This document shows, piece after piece, positions 53,138 through 60,607 of a DNA stretch of 64,000 nucleotides (the first letter of the stretch is position 1; each line of letters begins with the position of its first letter). The DNA lies in NCBI RefSeq assembly GCF_023544665.1, contig NZ_JAMJFL010000013.1, forward strand, positions 1 through 64,000, read 5' to 3'. Below the pieces are notes generated by a model, which saw only the letters and a list, made by a program, of their open reading frames with translations, searched no databases and had not been told where the DNA came from. The translations under genes and the position numbers were made by a program. Source of the stretch: Streptomyces sp. YS415 (lineage in GTDB: Bacteria; Actinomycetota; Actinomycetes; Streptomycetales; Streptomycetaceae).

Positions 53138-54592
53138 TCAGCCGGTGGGCGCTCCTCCGTCCCCCGGCCGCGGCGCGGTCCGTGCCCGGCGGGCCGCCAA
53201 AGCGCGCAGTGCCGCCGCCCTCGCCGGCGACGAGCCGGCGTCGCCGGTGCGACCGGAAGTGCGGTCGGGCCGTGGCGCGCCTCCCGGCCCGGGTACGGTT
53301 CCCGCTCCGGATAGGCCCCCCGGTCCCGATGTGATTCCCGCTCCGGATACGCCCGGTCCCGGTCCCGCTACGGCTCCGGGGACGGCCGGAGCGGCTCGCC
53401 GCGCCGAGGACAGCGCGGTCAGGAAACGTTCCGGTGCGCCTGGGTCGAGCCCGGCGACGAAGGCGTGCGCCGCCCGCCGGGAAGCCGCCGATCTGGCGCG
53501 GTACGCCGTCTCGTCCTCCAGCAGTGCGAGCAGCGCCGTCCGCCAGGGCGTCACGTCCTGCGGCGGGATCACCGGCTCGGGACGTGCCTGGCCGGCCCGT
53601 GCCGCGTACCCGGTCACCGGGCGCACCGGCAGCGTCCCGGCCACGCCCAGCTCGGCCTCCGCGAGTCCGCCGACCGAAGAGGCCAGCACGGGAATGCCCC
53701 GCAGCTGCGCCTCCACCGCGCTGTAGCCGAAGGTCTCGTCCCACAGCGAGGGCATCAGCAGCACCGAGGCGCGGCTCAGGACGTCACCGATGTCGTCGAC
53801 GGGCGCGGTCAGTTCGATGTTGCTGCGACGGCGCAGCCGCTCCAAGTCCGCCGGCTGGGTGCCCCAAGTCGGCACGGCGAGGAAGGGCACGTCGGGCAGT
53901 GCGTCGGCCAGGCCCAGCAGCACCGTGATGCCCTTGTAGCCGCACGGGTTGATCAGCGTGACCGCGCGGCCGTGCGGACCGGCGGCACCGTGGTCGGGAA
54001 AGGGCCCCCGCCCGTAGACGTGCGGGTGAATCAGCACCGAGTCCAGGCCCGCGTGTTCGGCGACGTACCGCTGGGCGGCGCGGCTGACCGCAACGACTGC
54101 CGCGGCCCGGCGCACCATTGCTGTTCCAGCCGCGCTGGGGTAGAACGCCCCCGGCCCGAAGGGCAGTTGCTGCAACGTGTGCACAAGGTAGACGACGCGG
54201 TCGGGGGTGGCCGCGAGAGCCGCGCCGAGCACCATCAGGCCCGGGTCGTCGCTGGGCGTCAAGGTGACATCGGGGCCGAGAACGCGGGCGGCAGCGCGGA
54301 TCCGGCCCGGCAGCAGGGAGGGCGAGCGCACGGCGTGCACTTCCACGCCCCGGTACCGGTAGACGACGGCGTCGGGACCGTCGTCCAGCACGGTGGCGCC
54401 CCGTTCACGCAGGGCCGCTACGGCAGCGTCCGGGCCGGTGACCGCGCCGGTGGCGAGCGCGCCGGTCAGCGGGCCGACCACGAAACAGGTGTGACCGCGG
54501 CGGGCCAGCTCCTCCATCAGCAGTCGGTTGGAACGGTTCGCGCCGCCGTGCGAGGGCAGGTGGATGAGGTTCTGGGCGAGCAGGATCTTCAC
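53138..54592 (-). CDS. GT4 family glycosyltransferase
   Basis: This gene encodes 484 residues. The N-terminal Rossmann half starts MKILLAQNLIHLPSHGGANR, with the GGANRSN loop typical of GT4. The C-terminal half has NPCGYKGITVLLGLADALPD and the sugar-nucleotide motif MPSLWDETFGYSAVEAQLRG with its two Glu residues. The last 100 residues are a Gly/Pro/Thr-rich low-complexity tail (GPGPGVSGAGITSGPGG) that the family lacks. It overlaps the preceding glycosyltransferase gene by four bases. It probably attaches a sugar to the peptide or to a carrier-bound intermediate; donor and acceptor are unknown. Confidence 0.88.
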   Translation of the reverse strand: MKILLAQNLIHLPSHGGANRSNRLLMEELARRGHTCFVVGPLTGALATGAVTGPDAAVAALRERGATVLDDGPDAVVYRYRGVEVHAVRSPSLLPGRIRAAARVLGPDVTLTPSDDPGLMVLGAALAATPDRVVYLVHTLQQLPFGPGAFYPSAAGTAMVRRAAAVVAVSRAAQRYVAEHAGLDSVLIHPHVYGRGPFPDHGAAGPHGRAVTLINPCGYKGITVLLGLADALPDVPFLAVPTWGTQPADLERLRRRSNIELTAPVDDIGDVLSRASVLLMPSLWDETFGYSAVEAQLRGIPVLASSVGGLAEAELGVAGTLPVRPVTGYAARAGQARPEPVIPPQDVTPWRTALLALLEDETAYRARSAASRRAAHAFVAGLDPGAPERFLTALSSARRAAPAVPGAVAGPGPGVSGAGITSGPGGLSGAGTVPGPGGAPRPDRTSGRTGDAGSSPARAAALRALAARRARTAPRPGDGGAPTG

Positions 54593-56040
54593 CGGGCCGC
54601 TCCGTCGGGGGACGCGGCGGCGCGGGCGGCGCGCAGCCGGGCGTGCAGCCGGGCCCGGTCCTGTGCGGACAGCGTGCGCAGCCGGGCCACGGCGTCCGCC
54701 ACCGGCCTTGTCAGAGCGGCCAGTTGCCGGGCCGCAGCCACGGCACCACCCTCCGCGAGGGTGGCGCCCGTCGCGCGGTGGTCATGGATGCGGGCGGTCG
54801 CGGTGGCTCCGTCGCCGCGGACCGGCACCTCGCAGGCGCGATCCCGCGTGCCGTCGCCGGTTGTCACGCCGGCGACCCGCTCGCCATGACCGACGCCCGC
54901 CGCCACACCGGCCGCCCGCTCGCCGTACCCCTCGTCGGCCGCCGCCGCGACAATGGCCTCCGCAAGCTCCTCGGGCCCCCACCCCTCGGCGGGAATTGCG
55001 CGGGCCAGGCCGCGGCGGGCGAGGCGGGCGGCGTTGTCCGGGCGGTCGATGCCGTCGGCCATCACCACCTGCGGGCAGCCGGCCGCCAGCGCCCGCGCAC
55101 AGGTGCCGATGCCGCCGTGATGGACCAGCGCGGCGGCCTGCGGCAGCACGTCGGCGAACCGGATCCCGGGCTGCCAGCGCACGTTGGGCGGCAGCCGGTC
55201 GGGCAGCAGGTCGCGGTGGCGCACCACGAGGGTGGTGGGCAGGCCGGTCAGCCCGGCGGCCTCGGTGAGCGCCCGGTAGTAGCGCGGGTGCAGCATCCGG
55301 CCGGTTCCGCCGGTGGCGAGGACGGAGCCGGGTGGCGGGGCGTCAGAGCCCCCGGAGGCGTCCTGCACCGCGGCCCTCTCCCCGAGGGCCCGGGACACGG
55401 TGTCCGCGAGGGGGAATCCCGTCAGCCGCACCCAGTACGGGGAACGCGGCCCTGCCTCGTCGAACCATCGCGGCCACAGGCCGATCACGGCGTCGCAGGC
55501 GTCGAACCAGCGCCGCCAGTCGCGTTCGGCAGGCAACCCGAGACCGGCCCGCACCTCGGTGAAGCCGGCGACCAGTTCGGTCCCGTAGGTGTGGGCGGCC
55601 ACGGGCGCCGCCATCACCTGGGTCGGCGCCAGCGCCAGCCACGCGACCGGGGCCCCGAGCAGCTCGCCGACGAAGCGCACCGATACCCCCGACGTATGAC
55701 GGCCGACGAGCACCGTCTCGCCGGGACGGTACAGCTCTCGCAGCATCGCGCACTCCCGGGCGATCTGCGCGAACATGCCGTTGCGACGGTAGAAGGCCTC
55801 CCAGCCGAGGCGGCCGGGGGCGGAACCGAGGAGTCCCGGCGTGTCGGCCAGGGTGCGTTCAAAGGCGGACTCGTCGTCGATGGCCCGGAAGCCGAGACCG
55901 GCCGCAACGGCGGCGTCCCGGTAGGGCGCGTGGGTCAGCAGCACCACGCGGTGGCCCGCCCCGGCGAGGGCGGCGCCCACCGCCACGAAGGGCAGCACGT
56001 CGCCGTCGCTGCCGTGCGTCACCAGCAGGAAGAGGGACAT
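54589..56040 (-). CDS. GT1 family (UGT-like) glycosyltransferase
   Basis: This gene encodes 483 residues. The start MSLFLLVTHGSDGDVLPFVA is the usual GT1 opening, with a His that may act as catalytic base near residue 9. The donor-binding end has PQAAALVHHGGIGTCARALA and GCPQVVMADGIDRPDNAARL, as in macrolide and glycopeptide glycosyltransferases. A Gly/Ala-rich insertion of about 65 residues lies near the C-terminus. It starts eight bases after the carrier-protein stop and overlaps the GT4 gene. It likely decorates the product with a sugar from UDP- or dTDP-sugar made elsewhere, as no sugar biosynthesis genes are seen here. Confidence 0.9.
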   Translation of the reverse strand: MSLFLLVTHGSDGDVLPFVAVGAALAGAGHRVVLLTHAPYRDAAVAAGLGFRAIDDESAFERTLADTPGLLGSAPGRLGWEAFYRRNGMFAQIARECAMLRELYRPGETVLVGRHTSGVSVRFVGELLGAPVAWLALAPTQVMAAPVAAHTYGTELVAGFTEVRAGLGLPAERDWRRWFDACDAVIGLWPRWFDEAGPRSPYWVRLTGFPLADTVSRALGERAAVQDASGGSDAPPPGSVLATGGTGRMLHPRYYRALTEAAGLTGLPTTLVVRHRDLLPDRLPPNVRWQPGIRFADVLPQAAALVHHGGIGTCARALAAGCPQVVMADGIDRPDNAARLARRGLARAIPAEGWGPEELAEAIVAAAADEGYGERAAGVAAGVGHGERVAGVTTGDGTRDRACEVPVRGDGATATARIHDHRATGATLAEGGAVAAARQLAALTRPVADAVARLRTLSAQDRARLHARLRAARAAASPDGAAR

Positions 56041-56048
56041 CCGCGCGC

Positions 56049-56405
56049 CTACGCCGACTCGACGCCGGGGCCACCGCCGGCGCTGGTGGAGTCCGCAAGC
56101 AGAGCACTGAGCTCCTCCTCGCTCATGCCGTCCAACTCGGCTTCCAGGGCGCGCAGTTCGTCGGCATCCAGCGCGCCCAGCAGCAGCTCGTCCACCGCGG
56201 CGGCGGCACCACGCACGGTGAAGCCCTCGGTGAACAGGCGGTCGAGGGGCAGTTCCACGCCCCAGGTGTCCTGCACCCCGGCGAGCATCCGGACCAGGTT
56301 CAGCGAGGTGCCGCCGGCCGCGAAGAAGTCGGTGCCGACGTCTTCGGGAGCGGCGCCGAGCGCCTCGGTCCACAGGGCCGCCACGCACTCCTCGGTCGGC
56401 GTCAT
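56049..56405 (-). CDS. Stand-alone peptidyl/acyl carrier protein
   Basis: This gene encodes 118 residues from ATG 56405, preceded by GGAGAGG. The carrier core has TDFFAAGGTSLNLVRMLAGV with the Ser for phosphopantetheine in GGTS, then DRLFTEGFTVRGAAAAV. A C-terminal extension rich in Asp, Glu and Leu (DADELRALEAELDGMSEEEL) follows. It is the first gene of the operon. It may receive the C2 unit from the E2 protein, and the two glycosyltransferases encoded next could act on the bound group. No phosphopantetheinyl transferase is present in the window. Confidence 0.88.
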   Translation of the reverse strand: MTPTEECVAALWTEALGAAPEDVGTDFFAAGGTSLNLVRMLAGVQDTWGVELPLDRLFTEGFTVRGAAAAVDELLLGALDADELRALEAELDGMSEEELSALLADSTSAGGGPGVESA

Positions 56406-56591
56406 CGGGCCTCTCCGCCCACTGCGGAACGGACACAGGCGTACGGGACGTCCATCATGGTTCTCCTTGCGCACTTGCACATGACTGACAGTGGGCTCCG
56501 CGCCGGAACCGGCCGGACCCGCGACGTACTGATGCGTGCAGCTTGAAAGGGAGACCGGGGAGTCGACTGCTCACCCGGGGCCACGTCGACT

Positions 56592-56607
56592 GTGGGAGCG
56601 CTCCCAC
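56592..56607. promoter_or_regulatory. CebR-type operator in the leader of the biosynthetic operon
   Basis: The sequence contains the perfect 16-base palindrome GTGGGAGCGCTCCCAC, including the 14-base core TGGGAGCGCTCCCA known as binding site of CebR, the LacI-family cellobiose repressor of Streptomyces. It lies about 187 bases upstream of the carrier-protein start and downstream of a possible promoter. CebR sites inside a biosynthetic cluster are known from thaxtomin regulation in S. scabies. Confidence 0.75.
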
Positions 56608-56645
56608 GGTGGCCCAAAGCTTTCTTCCCCCCGTCCCGCCGACGG

Positions 56646-56676
56646 TAGTTCAGCAGCGGTCCGTTGGGCCTGTCAA
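56646..56676 (-). promoter_or_regulatory. Possible promoter of the biosynthetic operon
   Basis: A perfect TTGACA (minus strand, 56676-56671) is followed after 18-19 bases by TGAACT or GAACTA, a poor -10 element. If used, transcription would start roughly 30-40 bases before the CebR-type operator, so the repressor would block elongation. Confidence 0.3.
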
Positions 56677-57021
56677 TGAATACGCAAGGTTAAATTGGGC
56701 CACAGGCGACCGCGGTTGGCCGCTCGCAGGCCCCGAAACGTCCCCCCGGCGCAGGAGGCGGCAGGCGGATCTCGTCTACGAGGCCCAGTCGGGTGGCCGC
56801 AGGATGACGGACCGACCTCGCCACCGTCAGCTCTCCGCGGCGTCGTCGGGGTGAGCGTCCATGCGGCCGTCCGGAGGCGGCTTCTATGACATGCCACGTG
56901 GCGCCGCGGCCCACTCGTCGGCACCACATAGCACTCAGCCGATGTCGAGCCGGGCGACGGATTTTCCTCCTGCGGATGGTCTTGACCGGGACCGAACTCG
57001 CCCTTCCCTCCGGAGTGTCCG

Positions 57022-57771
57022 ATGCTTGAGTCCCCCTTCGTCCAGACCGCCGTCGTCACCGGCGCCACTCGCGGCTTCGGCCACGCCATCACTGCCGCCT
57101 TGATCGCCGCGGACATCCAGGTCATCGGCATCGCCCGCAACGAGCGCGACCTGAAGGCCGTACGCGACGAGTTCGGCGAGAGCTTCGTCCCCGTCGCCGC
57201 CGATGCCACCGACGAAGCACGCGCACAGGACGTGATCCGCGCGCACCGCCCCGGCCTCCTCGTCCTCAACGCCGGTGTGACGCCGCTCATGGCACCCGTG
57301 CACGAGCACACCTGGGAGACCTTCAGCCGCAACTGGGAGAACGACACACGGCAGGTGTTCACCTGGACCCGGGCGGCACTGCGGATGCCGCTGGAACCGG
57401 GCAGCGTGGTCGTCACCATGTCCAGCGGGGCCGTCCTGGGCGGATCCCCGCTCAGCGGGGGTTACGCCAGCGCCAAGGCGGCCGTCCGGTACCTCCGCGG
57501 GTACGCGGAAGACGAGTCGCAACGGGCCGGCCTGGGAATCCGATTCGTCACGCTGCTGCCCAACATGACCCCCGCCGGCGGCGTCGGCGTGGCGGCTGTG
57601 GCGGGTTATGCCGCGCGCCAGGGCGTGGACGAGGACACCTTCGTGAAGGACAGGGGCCCGGTCCTGACCGCGGAACAGGTCGCCCAGGCCGTCATCGAGG
57701 TCGCCCAGAATCCGCACAGCGCCCCGGAATACCGGATCATCGGCAGCGACGGGCTGAGCCCGGTCGGCTGA
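57022..57771 (+). CDS. Short-chain dehydrogenase/reductase
   Basis: This gene encodes 249 residues. The cofactor-binding motif is AVVTGATRGFGHAI near the N-terminus (TGxxxGxG), followed by LLVLNAGVTP. The catalytic Ser, Tyr and Lys lie in TMSSGAVLGG and GGYASAKAAVRYLRGYAEDE. The length is usual for classical SDRs. CGGAG precedes ATG 57022. It is divergent from the biosynthetic operon and followed after 47 bases by an ECF sigma factor gene, with which it may form an operon. Substrate unknown. Confidence 0.9.
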   Translation: MLESPFVQTAVVTGATRGFGHAITAALIAADIQVIGIARNERDLKAVRDEFGESFVPVAADATDEARAQDVIRAHRPGLLVLNAGVTPLMAPVHEHTWETFSRNWENDTRQVFTWTRAALRMPLEPGSVVVTMSSGAVLGGSPLSGGYASAKAAVRYLRGYAEDESQRAGLGIRFVTLLPNMTPAGGVGVAAVAGYAARQGVDEDTFVKDRGPVLTAEQVAQAVIEVAQNPHSAPEYRIIGSDGLSPVG

Positions 57772-57818
57772 ACCACGCCCCCGCAATGCACCCTGCCGCA
57801 CCCTCAGGAGAGGCCCCG

Positions 57819-58781
57819 ATGCCCTCGGACGCTCAATTCACCGCCGAGACCGAGCAGTTCCGGCCCGAACTGCTCGCACACTGCTACCGGATGCTCGGCT
57901 CGATCCACGACGCAGAGGACCTGGTACAGGAAACCTACCTGCGCGCATGGCGGGCGTACGACGGCTTCGAGGGCCGCTCCTCGGTGCGGCGCTGGCTGTA
58001 CACGATCGCCACTCGCGCCTGCCTGACGGCACTGGAAACACGCACCCGGCGACCGCTTCCGTCGGGCCTCGGCGCCCCCATGGACGATCACCAGGCGGCC
58101 ATCGCACCCCGCGAGCCGTCGGTGGCCTGGCTCCAGCCCGCGCCCGATGCGCTGTTCGGCGGTGACGACCCGGCCGCCGTGGTGGCACGCAGGGCCGGAG
58201 TGCGGCTCGCCTTCATCGCCGCGCTCCAGTTCCTGTCCGCTCGCCAGCGGGCCGTACTGACACTGCGCGACGTCCTCGCCTTCCGGACCGCGGAGGTCGC
58301 CGAGATCCTGGACACCACGACCGCGGCCGTCGACAGCGCGCTGCGCCGCGCACGGTCTCGCCTGACCGAGGCCGGACCCGTCGAGGACGACCTCTCCGCA
58401 CCGGAGGAGCGGACCCAGCGGGCTCTTCTGGACACCTACGTCGACGCGTTCACCCGGGCCGACGCCGATGCGCTGGTGAACCTGCTGCGCCTCGACGTCG
58501 AACTGGAGATGCCGCCGACCCCCACCTGGTTCACCGGCCGCCGAGCGGTCGCCGGGTTCCTCGCCGACCGCGTCCTACGGCCCGGCCTGTGGCACATGGT
58601 GCCCACCCGAGCCAACGGCCAGCCCGCACTCGTCGCCTACAAACGCACCGCCGACGACCGGTACGAGGCATACGGAATCCAGGTACTGACCTTGATCGGC
58701 AACCGGATCAGCCGCATCACCGCGTTCAACGACCCTGCTCTGGTGAATACGTTCGACCGCTTGCCCGCACGGACGAGGTGA
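57819..58781 (+). CDS. ECF sigma factor with C-terminal SnoaL-like domain
   Basis: This gene encodes 320 residues from ATG 57819 with AGGAG upstream. Sigma region 2 is in ELLAHCYRMLGSIHDAEDLV and LVQETYLRAWRAYDGFEGRS; region 4 is in LSARQRAVLTLRDVLAFRTA and LDTTTAAVDSALRRARSRL. The last 120 residues, from LLDTYVDAFTRADADALVNL, form a SnoaL-like domain that controls activity in this group. The layout corresponds to the SigG/SigX5 type (TIGR02960, from memory). Such factors usually lack a separate anti-sigma factor. The SDR gene before it may be its target or co-transcribed partner. Confidence 0.92.
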   Translation: MPSDAQFTAETEQFRPELLAHCYRMLGSIHDAEDLVQETYLRAWRAYDGFEGRSSVRRWLYTIATRACLTALETRTRRPLPSGLGAPMDDHQAAIAPREPSVAWLQPAPDALFGGDDPAAVVARRAGVRLAFIAALQFLSARQRAVLTLRDVLAFRTAEVAEILDTTTAAVDSALRRARSRLTEAGPVEDDLSAPEERTQRALLDTYVDAFTRADADALVNLLRLDVELEMPPTPTWFTGRRAVAGFLADRVLRPGLWHMVPTRANGQPALVAYKRTADDRYEAYGIQVLTLIGNRISRITAFNDPALVNTFDRLPARTR

Positions 58782-58833
58782 ATCGGGCGGCATCCTGAAG
58801 ATGCCGCCCGTAAGGCGCCGAGGGTCCCGTCGA

Positions 58834-58950
58834 TCAGTCGTCCAGTGCCGTCAGGACGTCCGCGAGGTCGACGAACTGGAGGCCCGTGGCGGCGCGGTCG
58901 CCGGACCACGGGGTCTCGTCGCCATCCTGGACGACGAGGAGGCCGTCGGG
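58834..58950 (-). pseudogene. Possible C-terminal remnant of a phytase-like protein
   Basis: A minus-strand frame ends with DGLLVVQDGDETPWSGDRAA and LQFVDLADVLTALDD before its stop. This is reminiscent of the last strand and helix of bacterial 3-phytases and esterase-like beta-propellers (GLLVVQDGxxxP, then FxxVxWxDV). Upstream the frame becomes low-complexity and loses the family. It is probably a leftover of a deleted gene. Confidence 0.4.
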
Positions 58951-59294
58951 GCAGCGGGGCCGAGCGGGGCGTTCAGGGCCGCCGCTCCGTCGCCTTCCTC
59001 GGATCCTGGGTGTAGCCGTTGGCGGAGACGGTGCCGCCCTCGAGCCGGCACACGGCGGTGAGGTTCCGCTTCGCTCCGCGCGCACCGTGCTCCCCGACGT
59101 CTTCGAGGGGCGGTACGGAGACCCGAAGCGCTCACCCTCGGAGCCGCCGGGCAGGCGTCGCTCGCCACCGGGCGACATAGCGCTGCACTGACTCCCCCCG
59201 GCGTACAGCCGGACTCGCCTGCCCCTTCTATGGCGTCCCGGAAGTTCCCGCGAGAGGGCTCCGTGGGCCCACGCGGCCGACCGATGCCCCTCTA
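58951..59294. other. Intergenic stretch without a supported gene
   Basis: The stretch between the phytase-like remnant and the promoter of the polysaccharide lyase-like gene contains only shadow frames. Confidence 0.35.
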
Positions 59295-59323
59295 TTGACC
59301 GTGCTCCGTCAGGAACCTACTCT
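59295..59323 (+). promoter_or_regulatory. Promoter of the polysaccharide lyase-like gene
   Basis: TTGACC and TACTCT are separated by 17 bases, a good match to vegetative sigma promoters. The expected start of transcription, near 59330, lies just before the palindrome at 59337. Confidence 0.5.
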
Positions 59324-59336
59324 CTGCGTAGCTGTA

Positions 59337-59349
59337 AGGAAACTTTCCT
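59337..59349. promoter_or_regulatory. Operator-like palindrome before the polysaccharide lyase-like gene
   Basis: AGGAAACTTTCCT is a 13-base palindrome around a central base, with the repeat continuing weakly on both sides. It resembles sites of ROK-type repressors of polysaccharide use in Streptomyces such as CsnR (AGGAAAGTTTCCT, from memory). Its position just after the putative transcription start would allow repression. Confidence 0.55.
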
Positions 59350-59461
59350 AACAGTTGTCGCGGTGCGGCCTCCCCAGGTCCGCGCCGCTGGAGCGTCATC
59401 ACCCTCCGTCCGGCGTCCCGACCAGCCACTCAGCTCCACATTCCAAGCGAGGAGCCCTCTG

Positions 59462-60316
59462 ATGCCACCCCCGCACCCCCACCGCACCGGAACCTCCCGC
59501 CGCGGCCTGCTCGGCGCAGCCGTGGGCGGACTCGCCGCCACCGCCCTCCCCGCGTCCCTGCGGCTGCCGGCAGGCACTGCGACCGCCGCGACCCTCGCCG
59601 ACTCCTGGGCGCTGCGCTGGTCGCCCTCTCCGTCAAGTGCCGGGCTCGGCGCGTTCGAGACCATCGAGGACGACCGGGCCGACTCCCACACCGGGGGCCA
59701 ACCGCACATCTACCCAGTGGGCGACACCTTCCGGTTCAACATGCACCTGGCCGACCGGGACACCTCCACGGACCGTCAGCGCCATGAAGTGACCGGCATG
59801 CGGACGTCGGGCAGCTCTTACCTGCGCTGGCTCCCGGGCGAGACGTGGCGCACGACGTATCAGATGTACATCCCGAGCTCACTGAAGGCGACCACGTCCT
59901 TCACGCACATCATGCAGACCAAGCAGCCGGGCACGGGCACCTCACCGATCACCGTCATGTCGCTGCGCCGAGTGAACGGTGTGCAGACGATCGAACTGAA
60001 GCTGTTCGAGGCGGACATCCTGGTCGGCCGGACCGACCTCGTCCCGCTGCACAACGCCTGGGTCGACGTCGACTTCCGGATGAAGATCGGCGACGGCGCC
60101 GCGGGCAGTGTGCGGTGGATCCTCCGCAAGAACGGCAGCACGCTCGTCGACGCGACCCGGACCGGCGTCGACACCTTCCTGCTCGACCGGGTGCGGCCCA
60201 AGTGGGGCATCTACCGCTCGCTCGGCGACACGTCCGGTTCGCTGCAGGACTGCTACCTGCTGCTGCGCAACATGCGCGGCTACCAAATGGTCGACGACCC
60301 CGCCACGGTCAATTAG
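59462..60316 (+). CDS. Secreted polysaccharide lyase-like protein (heparin lyase I/PL20 type)
   Basis: This gene encodes 284 residues from ATG 59462, with GGAG upstream. The N-terminus has a twin-arginine signal (TSRRGLLGAAVGGLAATALP), so the folded protein is exported by Tat. The body is a beta jelly roll with blocks such as FRFNMHLADRDTSTDRQRHE, TWRTTYQMYIPSSLK, THIMQTKQPGTGTSPITVM and RPKWGIYRSLGDTSGSLQDC. This pattern fits the heparin lyase I-like family, which cleaves acidic polysaccharides; glucuronan is a possible substrate. It is followed by a CBM35 relic and a cellulase, and a likely operator lies upstream, so it belongs to a plant-polymer degradation locus. Confidence 0.78.
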   Translation: MPPPHPHRTGTSRRGLLGAAVGGLAATALPASLRLPAGTATAATLADSWALRWSPSPSSAGLGAFETIEDDRADSHTGGQPHIYPVGDTFRFNMHLADRDTSTDRQRHEVTGMRTSGSSYLRWLPGETWRTTYQMYIPSSLKATTSFTHIMQTKQPGTGTSPITVMSLRRVNGVQTIELKLFEADILVGRTDLVPLHNAWVDVDFRMKIGDGAAGSVRWILRKNGSTLVDATRTGVDTFLLDRVRPKWGIYRSLGDTSGSLQDCYLLLRNMRGYQMVDDPATVN

Positions 60317-60588
60317 CAGGCGGGGAACGCCTTCACCTCACAGGCGTCATCGACTCCAACGACACCGGCTTCTCCGGGACCGGCTTCGTGAACTACGACA
60401 ACGTCACCAGCTCGTTCGTCGAATGGACCGTCCCGGCGAGCACCGCGGGCCCCGCATCCCCCGGATCTCGGGCCTGCTGGGCAACGGCCACGCTCACCGT
60501 GCTCCTGATCGCCGGTCCCCACAGGAGCCGCGCCACCGCCACGACCGTCCACGACGGACCCAACGTAGGCACAATCACCGTCAGTTGA
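60317..60588 (+). pseudogene. CBM35-like carbohydrate-binding module remnant
   Basis: After the lyase stop, one frame reads GVIDSNDTGFSGTGFVNYDN followed by VTSSFVEWTVPASTAGPA, the well-known strand pattern of CBM35/CBM6 modules. Later it has VHDGPNVGTITVS before a stop. The middle is out of register (conserved TLTVxYANG-like words are altered), and no start codon or signal precedes it. It probably once belonged to a multi-domain secreted enzyme. Confidence 0.65.
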
Positions 60589-60607
60589 TCCCCACCAGGA
60601 GGACGTC

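Noticed and set aside
58834..59178. 114-residue minus frame as a full gene
   Set aside because: Only the last 38 or so residues look like a protein family (phytase-like); the rest is Arg/Ser/Pro-rich, so it is reported as a remnant.
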